NCBI RefSeq assembly: GCF_964031115.1
Contig: NZ_OZ035006.1
Coordinates: 310,001 to 374,000, forward strand
From: Spiroplasma endosymbiont of Clivina fossor
GTDB lineage: Bacteria > Bacillota_I > Bacilli_A > Mycoplasmatales > Nriv7
Direction of reading: 5' to 3'
Length of the DNA: 64,000 nt
Shown: piece by piece, positions 9,869-19,174 of the stretch
Layout of the letters: each line of letters begins with the position of its first letter
How positions within the stretch are numbered: position 1 is the first letter of the stretch
Program-made: the position numbers and the translations under genes
The notes under the pieces: model-generated
Told to the model about the DNA's origin: nothing
Databases searched by the model: none
What the model saw: only the letters and a program-made list of their open reading frames with translations

Positions 9869-10762
9869 TAACTATAACTAGCTTAATTCAAAATTATATA
9901 TTCCTGAAATTAAGTTAAATCGTAATCCAAATCTTCTAATCTTATTGCGATAACGATAAACTAGTATTTTAAATCTTTTTAATCTAGCAAAAACATGTTC
10001 AATGACAATTCTAACTTTATTTAAAAAGCTATTATATTCCTTTTTATCTGGATTTAAAGGATTATTTTTACTCTTTTTAATTGGCAATAATGTATTTTTA
10101 TGAACATTTTGCAAACCTTGATATCCTGAATCGGCAATTAATTCTAATTTTGGATTTATAAGTGTATTTGATTTTAAAAATAACTTATAATCATGAGTAC
10201 TGCCATAACAAAAATCTACTGAAATAATTTTATTGTTAAATAAATCAATAATTATTTGCGATTTTAATGAATGTTGCCTTTTCTTACCAGAAAATAATAA
10301 TTTTAGTTTTTTTTAATTCTTTCAATTGGAATTTCTGTAGCATCAATTGCTAATAAATTATTAGTAGTACCCTTATTTTCTAATAATATCTTTTTGCCAG
10401 GTATATGAAAGTGACTATTTTTTATTAGAGTATTTTCAACTCAAAAGATATTACGAATACAACTAACATGACTAATATTATATTTTTTTGCAATAATACG
10501 ATATGTACTATATTCTTTTCAGTATTCTAAAGTCATAAGTAATCTTTGCTCTATTGATAATTTATTTGGTCTACCACCAATTTGTTTTTGTTTAGCTTCA
10601 CCTTCTTTTAAAATTTCTACCATTTTCATGAAAGTTTTATATTTTATGCCTATTAAACTATAAAATTCGTTTTCGTCTTTGTATTTATCTAACATTTGTA
10701 CTTCACCTAGGAAATAATATTATCAAAATAGTAGATAAAATTAAAGGTTATGTACCAAGTCT
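9857..10762 (-). mobile_element. IS5-type A insertion sequence, copy 1 (906 bp)
   Basis: The terminal inverted repeat is AGACTTGGTACATAAC / GTTATGTACCAAGTCT. It has the same length as the copy at 45704. The flanking triplets differ (AAT left, ATT right), so unlike that copy it has no 3-bp duplication. This suggests a recombination junction. Confidence 0.92.
9878..10695 (-). CDS. IS5-family transposase, type A (OrfA/OrfB joined by -1 frameshift)
   Basis: OrfA is 10303-10695 (130 residues, ribosome site AGGTGA). It holds a helix-turn-helix-like region and the first catalytic Asp (LLAIDATEIPI). It ends ATT AAA AAA AAC TAA. The heptamer A AAA AAC is in the right phase for a -1 slip, which joins the OrfB frame (stop 9878-9880). 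OrfB carries the second Asp (LIADSGYQGLQN) and the Glu of VIEHVFARLKRF. The copy looks intact apart from this normal two-frame layout. Confidence 0.88.
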
Positions 10763-10852
10763 ATTCAAATTACAACTATTCCGGCTCATATTAGTGGTGG
10801 CAAAGAAATTGATTTAACTCAAGAAACACTTTGACTTTTAATAGCAAACATT

Positions 10853-11920
10853 AGACTTCTTGCAAAATTAATATGATAATTATAATTTTTAAATTTAAAA
10901 TAAATATAAAAGTGTTATTAAAATAATTTTTAGATTATTTTTACAAATATTTTGTCATTAAAACATAATAAAAATTATTATTTACAATAAAAAAAGACTG
11001 AAATTTTAAATTATCAAATATATTTAAACTAATAGTTGTAAATTATAAATTGAAGCTATTAAATTAAATCTTAAAGCAAATCTTTTTCTACGATTTCGAT
11101 ATTTTTCACTAATAATTTTAAATTTTTTAAGTATAGCAAAAACATTTTCAATAACAATTCTCATTTTTGAAATTCGCTCATTATTTTGCTTTTCTTCTTT
11201 ATTTAAAGGGTTTTTCTTTGATTTTCTTTTAGGAATTAAAACATTATGATTAATTTTTTGTATGCCTTGATAACCTAAATCCACTAAAACAGTTGTTTCT
11301 GGTAAAAATTTAATTTTTGAATCTTTTAAAATTTTAAAGTCATGGTTTTTACCATAAGAAAAATCAGAACTAATAATTTTTTTACTATCTTTTTCAATTA
11401 TAACTTGTGTTTTTATTGTGTGTTTTTTCTTTTTTCCTGAGTAGTGCTGTTTTTGTCTTTTTTTGGGCGTTGGATTTGGCTTTCAGTTACATCAATTATA
11501 ACAGTCTTATCTTTGAAATAATCTTTTAATAGTGATTTTTGACCAGTAAGTTGTTGAAAATTAGGGTGTTTTATTAAAGTGTCTTCAATTCATTTGATAT
11601 TTCTATAACAACTACTTTCACTAATATCATAACTTTTTGCAATATGAAAATAAGTTCTATATTCTCTTCAATATTCTAAAGTCATTAAAATACGATTTTC
11701 TAATGATAATTTATTGGTTCTTCCGCGACGAAATCTCTTTTTTAATTCTTCTATTTTTAAAATTTCTAGCATTTTATTAAAAGTAGTATGTTTAATACCA
11801 GTTAATCTTAAAAAATTTTTATCACTTATTTGATTATTTTTTTTAAATTTCATTTAAATTCCACCTTTTTATTAAAAACAACAATTCAATTATATTTTAA
11901 ATTAATTTTGCAAGAAGTCT
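10853..11920 (-). mobile_element. IS5-type B insertion sequence (1068 bp)
   Basis: The terminal inverted repeat is AGACTTCTTGCAAAATTAAT. A 3-bp target duplication ATT lies at 10850-10852 and 11921-11923. It is inserted in a plectrovirus gene. Confidence 0.95.
11024..11853 (-). CDS. IS5-family transposase, type B (OrfA/OrfB joined by -1 frameshift)
   Basis: OrfA starts at 11853 behind AAGGTGG and is 146 residues, with the first Asp at 121 (VIIDVTESQI). It ends at TAA 11413-11415. The sequence AGA AAA AAC contains the slippery heptamer A AAA AAC in frame. A -1 slip enters OrfB, which carries the second Asp (VLVDLGYQGI) and Glu (VIENVFAILKKF) and stops at 11024. No lesion is seen, so this copy is probably active. 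Confidence 0.9.
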
Positions 11921-12012
11921 ATTGCTTTTTGATTCTTAACAGCGATTATGGTGTGATTTATTCTAATGCTCCTTTGAAAAACCATATCAGTATTTAGATA
12001 GGGAAAAAATTA

Positions 12013-12147
12013 ATGTCAAGAAGTTACATTGTGATGCATTCCCAAAGAAATTCAAAATTAATTAGGAAAAAATATAATCGTGTTAAGGTTAATCGTGGTT
12101 TTAACAAATTTAAGAAAAACTTTGAATATAAATGATGAATGTTTTAA
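12013..12147 (+). CDS. Small, highly basic plectrovirus protein
   Basis: This is a 44-residue protein with many Lys and Arg (RKKYNRVKVNRGFNKFKKNF), ending in Trp-Trp-Met-Phe. It is suitable for binding DNA or forming the inner face of a filamentous virion. It lies 11 bases after the previous gene and 19 before the coat gene, on the same strand. The role is inferred from charge and position. Confidence 0.6.
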
Positions 12148-12166
12148 AAAGAAAGGGGATGATTAT

Positions 12167-12413
12167 ATGATTGAAACTTTCTTGGCCGATGCACCCTGCA
12201 ACAGTAGAAAAAATAACAGCTAGTGATGCGATGACTAAATTATGAAATGCAATTATAACGGCTTTTACTAAAATGTGAGAAATTATTGCTGTTAATATGC
12301 CACAAGTCGGTAACTTCTTTGCTGACTACTGAATATTCATTTTTCCATTTATTTTGGCAATATTCTTTATTTGCTTTAAAATGTTTGAAAAATTACTTGG
12401 AGCGGCACGCTAA
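12167..12413 (+). pseudogene. Plectrovirus major coat-like protein, frameshifted
   Basis: A ribosome site GAAAGGGG precedes ATG. One extra C (GCACCCTGCAAC near 12194) shifts the frame and gives a stop after 18 codons. Without it the product is about 81 residues. It has a short amphipathic N-terminal part (TVEKITASDAMTKLWNAI) and one long membrane segment (IFIFPFILAIFFICF), ending LLGAAR. This is the layout of a filamentous-phage coat protein. Sequencing error is an alternative to true decay. Confidence 0.7.
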
Positions 12414-12437
12414 CAAAAAAATAAAGTGAGGTGCAAG

Positions 12438-13424
12438 ATGAAATTTTGCAAATGAATAATAGAAAAAAATAACCATTTTATTGAATTAAATCGCACCTCA
12501 TTTTTAATTTTATGACATTGAGGAGCAATTTGATACATTTACAACGGTTATTTAAAAAACATTGTGAGCTATTTATTTTTAGTAGGTTGTATTTTGGTTT
12601 TCCTTTTCAAAATCAGCAATTTAACACAAATTAACAAAGTTATTAATTTCTTAAAAAACTCTCACCATTAAATATTGTTATTGGTTCATTAGGAACTGGA
12701 AAAACTGCCTTTCTAGTATACGCATCAAAATTACTAAAAAAGAAGAAATATCATATCGCATCAACTTTTCCATTACTAGAAACCCAAAAATTAAGTTTAG
12801 GACATATGGGATTATTAGACTTTGATTATCCGGTATTGCCAGACAAAACCTTACTTTTGTGAGATGAAACCAACTTATTTTTAGAAGGAACTGATTGAGA
12901 AAAAAATAATACTAAAAACGAAGAAACCGGTATTCAAGAATATTTCGCTCTGGCACGCCATTTCGGTCATATTGTGCTGGCTAGCGGTCAAAGAGATAAA
13001 CATATTTGAGTTAAAGTTCGTGACATTGCCAATAATGTGATTGTGGGAATTCGTAAAAAACCAGTTAATATTTTTCGTCCTTACTTAAAAGTCATCTATG
13101 GCACCTTTCTTTACAAGCATCGAAGAATATGAACGCTGACGAAACACCTTAATTGATGCTAAAAATAGTAAAAAAGGTCGTCGCATTAAATATCGTGATA
13201 TTTCTGAACTTGATATTTATTTTTTTAAACTAAAAATTCCTCTACCCATACTTAACACTTACAATTCTTTTTACTTAGCGTTTTTAAGAGATTATTTAAA
13301 TTCAAAAGTAAATCCTGACTATGAAGACAAATACTATACTGACACCGCAATTGATTTAGAGGACTTAGAATACTTAAAAATGGATAAATTTAGCAAATTT
13401 TTAAGAAAAATGAAAGAAAAATAA
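12438..13424 (+). pseudogene. Plectrovirus Zot-like/pI assembly ATPase, frameshifted
   Basis: The gene has three frame segments. 12438-12668 encodes an N-terminal part with a hydrophobic segment (IVSYLFLVGCILVFLF). From 12671 another frame carries the P-loop GSLGTGKTA and a Walker B-like LLLWDETNLF, as in Zot/pI morphogenesis ATPases. A further shift near 13110 (extra T in the run before ACAAGC) leads to a C-terminal part ending at TAA 13422-13424. In the phage it would power filament export through the membrane. Two indels disable it here. Confidence 0.8.
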
Positions 13425-13435
13425 CGGTTAACCCT

Positions 13436-13699
13436 GTTTTTAGTAGCGACAATTATTATTTAGACATTAATTAAATTAAATTAAGTTTTATTTAATATTT
13501 TTGTTTCATTATCAGTGTAATTTCAATAACAATCATAATTCAGAAAAAAAATTGCCATTGGTGTAAAATCAAATAAAAACTCAAATATATTATATACAAG
13601 AGTTCGAGCACCTTCTAAAAATTTTAAATAAGGGTTTCTTCGGCGGTTGGACTATTTATCATATTTCACCTCCTTTCTAATGTTGTCGCTACTAAAAAC
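13436..13699. repeat. Inverted-repeat-bounded cassette (17-bp perfect arms)
   Basis: The left arm is GTTTTTAGTAGCGACAA (13436-13452) and the right arm is its exact complement TTGTCGCTACTAAAAAC (13683-13699). It sits between two plectrovirus genes. The 230-bp inside carries one antisense reading frame with a strong ribosome site. Confidence 0.9.
13481..13662 (-). pseudogene. Antisense small protein inside the inverted repeat, frameshifted
   Basis: The site AAAGGAGGTGA lies five bases before ATG (13660-13662), the best ribosome site in the phage block. The frame stops after a few codons. With one base added near 13645 it would read about 60 residues (RRRNPYLKFLEGARTLVYNI, then a hydrophobic FEFLFDFTPMAIFFL). 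It is the only minus-strand gene signal among the plus-strand plectrovirus genes. No family is recognised. Confidence 0.45.
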
Positions 13700-13746
13700 G
13701 CAATCAACCATAACATTATTTTACTCTATGAAAGGAACAATAAAAA

Positions 13747-14067
13747 ATGGAAAATCTTGCAAAAATGGCGGACTTTCTCGCTCAAATGCTTTATAAAGTT
13801 TTTGATTTAATTTGAAGTCTTGAAGTACCGGGAACAAATATTCAACTAATATTTCCTTTATTCTTAACGCTGGCTGTAGAATTTCTTATGGCAATTATTC
13901 TCGGTTTTAGCAGTCAACAAGTTAATTTAGAAAAACAACGCCGATATGCCGTTAAAAATAGTGGTCGCTTAAGTGCGTGAGGAAAAGTTAAAAAACAAAT
14001 ACAACCAATAAATCCAAATAAAATTAATTGAAAACAAAGAAATAAAAAAACAAAACAAGGTAACTAA
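13747..14067 (+). CDS. Plectrovirus membrane protein, 106 residues
   Basis: It starts after GAAAGGAAC. It has an N-terminal amphipathic part, one membrane segment (LIFPLFLTLAVEFLMAIILG) and a long basic tail (KKQIQPINPNKINWKQRNKK). It probably belongs to the virion or assembly machinery. The stop is three bases before the next gene, so the two are probably translated together. No specific role can be assigned. Confidence 0.7.
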
Positions 14068-14069
14068 CA

Positions 14070-14339
14070 ATGTTTAAACTAATTATTATTTTTATCTTAA
14101 TAACTGTTCTTGGATTATTAGCTGGTAGTCATTTTGAAACTTTAACAAACTATATTAGCGAAGGCCTCGCGAATTTCCAAAAGTTTATTACTAGCAATTT
14201 AACAATTTTAGAATTATTTAAACCAATGGCACGAACATTTTCTCAACATCCAATCTTCACTATTATTGGCGTTACTTGTGTACTTATTGCCTTATTTATT
14301 GTGATTAAAGGTAGGTTAAAAAAATGAAACATGAACTAA
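14070..14339 (+). CDS. Plectrovirus membrane protein with two membrane segments, 89 residues
   Basis: Hydrophobic segments lie at the N-terminus (LIIIFILITVLGLLAG) and near the C-terminus (FTIIGVTCVLIALFIVI), with a hydrophilic middle. TGA at 14325-14327 is Trp, so the protein ends GRLKKWNMN rather than GRLKK. It may be a minor coat or coat-like protein. It overlaps the next small frame by 16 bases. Confidence 0.7.
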
Positions 14340-14422
14340 AAAAACAAGAATTAAAAATAGAGAATGACAAATTAAAAATAATTAAAGAAAGGAACTTAAT
14401 AGTTAATTATGTTAAATTCTAA
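14324..14422 (+). CDS. Small Lys/Glu-rich protein, 32 residues
   Basis: It reads KHELKKQELKIENDKLKIIK and ends VNYVKF. It overlaps the end of the gene before and the start of the methyltransferase remnant after. Such overlaps are normal in compact phage genomes. It could also be a chance frame. Confidence 0.4.
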   Translation: MKHELKKQELKIENDKLKIIKERNLIVNYVKF

Positions 14423-16367
14423 TTTATTAAATAAAATTAATGTTAATGATGAATGATATACACAAATTGGATAGGCTACAATAAATTGGACCATAATTAT
14501 ATAGACTTCAAAATTATTAAGAAAGAAGGAATATAAAAATGGGAAATAAAACCTCATACTCTGAAGAATTTAAAAAACAAATTGTAATGCTATACAAAAA
14601 TGGCAAAAGTGTTATTAATTTAGGGAAAGAATATAATTTACCAAAACCAACTATTTATAGTTGAGTTAAAAATTATAATAATTCTGGGTCATTTAAAGCA
14701 AAAGATAATCGCACTGTCGAAGAAAATGAATTAATTTACTTGCGAAAAGAAAACCAACAATTACGAATGGAAAATGACATTTTAAAGCAAGCAGCACTGA
14801 TAATCGGCAAAAAATAACAATAATTAATAACAACAAAACTAAATATTCAGTGAGGAAAATATGTAAGATTTTAGGTTTACTAAAATCAACATATTATTAT
14901 CAAGCTAATAAATGCACTAAGTTTGATATTAATAATTATGAACAAGAAGTTATCAGTGCATTTAATAAAAGTCGTAAGATTTATGGTGCTCGTAAAATTA
15001 AAGCTGTTTTAAATAAGAAAAAATATGATCTTATCACGACGAAAAATCCGATTCATTATGATCAAAAATAATTTGGTTTCTAAATACACCAAATTAAAAT
15101 ATCGTAATCATGAAAAAACAGTTAATAATGACCAAATTAATAATGTTTTAAATCGTTAATTTAATGACCAAAAACCCAATGAAGTTGTTGTTAGTGATTT
15201 AACATATGTTCAAGTTGGTACTAAATGACATTAGACTTCTTGCAAAATTAATTTAAAATATAATTGAATTGTTGTTTTTAATAAAAAGGTGGAATTTAAA
15301 TGAAATTTAAAAAAAATAATCAAATAAGTGATAAAAATTTTTTAAGATTAACTGGTATTAAACATACTACTTTTAATAAAATGCTAGAAATTTTAAAAAT
15401 AGAAGAATTAAAAAAGAGATTTCGTCGCGGAAGAACCAATAAATTATCATTAGAAAATCGTATTTTAATGACTTTAGAATATTGAAGAGAATATAGAACT
15501 TATTTTCATATTGCAAAAAGTTATGATATTAGTGAAAGTAGTTGTTATAGAAATATCAAATGAATTGAAGACACTTTAATAAAACACCCTAATTTTCAAC
15601 AACTTACTGGTCAAAAATCACTATTAAAAGATTATTTCAAAGATAAGACTGTTATAATTGATGTAACTGAAAGCCAAATCCAACGCCCAAAAAAAGACAA
15701 AAACAGCACTACTCAGGAAAAAAGAAAAAACACACAATAAAAACACAAGTTATAATTGAAAAAGATAGTAAAAAAATTATTAGTTCTGATTTTTCTTATG
15801 GTAAAAACCATGACTTTAAAATTTTAAAAGATTCAAAAATTAAATTTTTACCAGAAACAACTTTTAATTTTGTCGAAAACTCTTGATAAAATAAAAAAAA
15901 TCATCAACTTGATAATTTTAAAAGGCTTTTATGTAAAATTACTATTTTTACTTTAACTTTTTTATACATTAAAATATAATACCGCTGTTTGTTGGTTTGG
16001 AGTTAAACCCTTATGTTGGTATTTTCATTTTCAGAGATTTAAATAATTTTGAATATTAGTAAAACCTAAACCATGATAATGAATTAAGGCTTCTTTAAGA
16101 TTAGATTGTAATTTACTGATTTTATTTAAGTTACGATAACTAGCTTCAGGATTAATTGTTGTTTTAGTTACACATAAAGTAGAATTTGTTTGTTTTGCTA
16201 CTAAAAAATATAATTTTTGCATATCAGAAGTAATAATTGAATTTTCGTTAATTAATTCTTTGTTCATATTTTCAATAACTCATTGTTTTTGTAAACGTTT
16301 GGTGTTTGTGGATTTAACATAAATATTGTTATTATTATCAATTGCCATTTGAATACAGCATTTAGTA

Positions 16368-17688
16368 GAGCCTGTCCAAAATTCTGTGTCTCGATAATTC
16401 ATTCTGAATTATACTTAAAAGAAGGAGAACAGAAAATGACAAAAAAAATAAAAAAAGAACCTGACGCAATTGATAAAGTTGTTGATTATTTTTTAGAAAA
16501 TATTGATAATCCACAAGATTTATTTAAAGGCAATACTATTTTTCAGGAATTTACCAAAAAATTAACTGAACGAATGTTAAATACGGAAATTAAAGATTAT
16601 CTTGAAACTGATGAGAATCATAATAAAAGAAATGGCAACACACAAAAAACCATTATTACTAAAAATGGTTCAATCGCAATTGATGTACCAAGAGATCGAA
16701 ATAGTACTTTTGAACCAGTAATTATTCCAAAAAGACAAAGAAGATTTGATAACTTTGATCAAAAAGTAATTTCTTTATATGCAAGAGGAATGACAATTTC
16801 TGATATCAAAGCACAATTGCAAGAATTCTATCACGGAGCAGAAATTTCAGAAAGTTTAATTAGTCAAATAACTGATGATGTTATTGAAGAAGTTAAAATG
16901 TGACAAACTAAACCTTTAGAGAAGATTTATCCGATTGTTTATTTTGATTGTATTGTTGTTAAAGTAAAGCAAGATAAACGAATAATAAATAAAGCAGTTT
17001 ATCTTGCCTTAGGAATTAATTTAGATGGTTTAAAAGATATTTTAGGAATGTGAATTAGTGAGAATGAGGGAGCCAAATTTTGACTTAATAATCTTACGGA
17101 AATGAAAAATCGTGGGTTACAAGATATTCTTGTTGCTTGTAGTGATAATTTAACTGGGATGTCTGATGCAATAGAAGCTGTTTTCCCAAAAACACAGCAT
17201 CAATTATGCATTGTTCATCAAATTCGCAATAGTTTAAAATTTGTTCCTTACAAAGATCGCAAACTTGTAGCTAATGATTTAAAATCAATTTATACAGCAA
17301 TTAATGAAGAAATAGCGTTAATTGCTTTAGATCATTTTTCAGAAAAATGAAATAAAAAGTATCCACAAATTACTAAATCATGAAAAAATAACTGAAATAA
17401 TTTAATAATTTTTCTTGAATATCCTCAGGAATTTAGAAGAATTATTTACACAACTAATGCGATTGAATCTGTTAATAGTCAATTAAGAAAAGTCATTAAG
17501 AATAAAAAGATTTTTCCTAATGACGCATCAGTTTTTAAAATATTTTATTTAGCATTTCAAAATATGGTTAAGAAATGAACGATGCCAATTCAAAATTGGG
17601 GTAGTGCAATTTCACATTTAATGATAAAATTTGAGGACAGAGTGAATTTAAGTTAATTACTTAGAGACACAGTTAATTGTACAGTCCC
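16368..17688 (+). mobile_element. IS256-family element, copy 2 (1321 bp)
   Basis: The ends GAGCCTGTCC and GTACAGTCCC form an imperfect inverted repeat. An 8-bp duplication ATTTAGTA lies at 16360-16367 and 17689-17696. It is almost base-identical to the copy at 38122. Confidence 0.95.
16436..17656 (+). CDS. IS256-family (mutator-type) transposase, intact
   Basis: The protein is 406 residues, the usual length for this family. The ribosome site GAAGGAGA decides the ATG at 16436. Catalytic residues are the first Asp in [10 protein letters not shown], the second in [10 protein letters not shown], and the Glu in [13 protein letters not shown]. The central motif [14 protein letters not shown], with its Cys/His, is typical of the family. 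It is the innermost and so the youngest level of the nest, and it has no lesions, so it is a good candidate for a currently active element. Confidence 0.95.
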
Positions 17689-18106
17689 ATTTAGTATTAG
17701 TTGCGAATGGGTCAAGGTGAATTCTTCGTGGATCAGTTTTATATTTGAAATTTCCTTTATGGATTTCTTTAATAAATGTTTCATCGATTTGGATTTTACC
17801 AGATAATTTTTTAAATTTTAATTGGGTATTTTCTAATTGTTTTGATTTCATTAATTTTTGACGATTATATCAAGCAGTTTTTAATGTAGTTTTAATAAAA
17901 CGAGAAATTGTTTTACTAGATTGCCCCAGCAATGAAATTTGAATCAATAAATTTCATTGTTCATAATTTAAATGACTTCAATAAATAAAATGATTACGAA
18001 AAGCGTCAAAACTTGCACGGCAATTTTTACATAAATATTTTTGTTTTCCTTCTGAATTATGTCCATTTTTAACGCAATGGTAAGATTCACATTTAGGGCA
18101 TTTAAT

Positions 18107-19174
18107 AGACTTCTTGCAAAATTAATATGATAATTATAATTTTTAAATTTAAAATAAATATAAAAGTGTTATTAAAATAATTTTTAGATTATTTTTACAA
18201 ATATTTTGTCATTAAAACATAATAAAAATTATTATTTACAATAAAAAAAGACTGAAATTTTAAATTATCAAATATATTTAAACTAATAGTTGTAAATTAT
18301 AAATTGAAGCTATTAAATTAAATCTTAAAGCAAATCTTTTTCTACGATTTCGATATTTTTCACTAATAATTTTAAATTTTTTAAGTATAGCAAAAACATT
18401 TTCAATAACAATTCTCATTTTTGAAATTCGCTCATTATTTTGCTTTTCTTCTTTATTTAAAGGGTTTTTCTTTGATTTTCTTTTAGGAATTAAAACATTA
18501 TGATTAATTTTTTGTATGCCTTGATAACCTAAATCCACTAAAACAGTTGTTTCTGGTAAAAATTTAATTTTTGAATCTTTTAAAATTTTAAAGTCATGGT
18601 TTTTACCATAAGAAAAATCAGAACTAATAATTTTTTTACTATCTTTTTCAATTATAACTTGTGTTTTTATTGTGTGTTTTTTCTTTTTTCCTGAGTAGTG
18701 CTGTTTTTGTCTTTTTTTGGGCGTTGGATTTGGCTTTCAGTTACATCAATTATAACAGTCTTATCTTTGAAATAATCTTTTAATAGTGATTTTTGACCAG
18801 TAAGTTGTTGAAAATTAGGGTGTTTTATTAAAGTGTCTTCAATTCATTTGATATTTCTATAACAACTACTTTCACTAATATCATAACTTTTTGCAATATG
18901 AAAATAAGTTCTATATTCTCTTCAATATTCTAAAGTCATTAAAATACGATTTTCTAATGATAATTTATTGGTTCTTCCGCGACGAAATCTCTTTTTTAAT
19001 TCTTCTATTTTTAAAATTTCTAGCATTTTATTAAAAGTAGTATGTTTAATACCAGTTAATCTTAAAAAATTTTTATCACTTATTTGATTATTTTTTTTAA
19101 ATTTCATTTAAATTCCACCTTTTTATTAAAAACAACAATTCAATTATATTTTAAATTAATTTTGCAAGAAGTCT
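18107..19174 (-). mobile_element. IS5-type B element inside the nested IS1595-type element
   Basis: It is a complete 1068-bp copy with a 3-bp duplication AAT at 18104-18106 and 19175-19177. It is opposite in orientation to the outer IS5-type B copy that contains it. Confidence 0.95.
18278..19107 (-). CDS. IS5-type B transposase (innermost copy)
   Basis: OrfA starts at 19107 and OrfB stops at 18278, with the same A AAA AAC slip site. No lesion is seen against the other copies. Confidence 0.92.

Larger units (their letters stand above)
10764..12001 (+). pseudogene. Plectrovirus membrane-protein gene, 3' part, split by an IS5-type B element
   Basis: With the IS at 10853-11920 and one ATT removed, the frame reads a hydrophilic stretch (TTIPAHISGGKEIDLTQETL). 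A membrane segment follows (WLLIANIAFWFLTAIMVW and beyond), ending ISVFR at TAG 11999-12001. The 5' part is missing beyond the IS5-type A copy. Its place before a small basic protein, a coat protein and a Zot-like ATPase fits a plectrovirus adsorption or minor coat protein with a C-terminal anchor. That role is inferred from order only. Confidence 0.6.
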
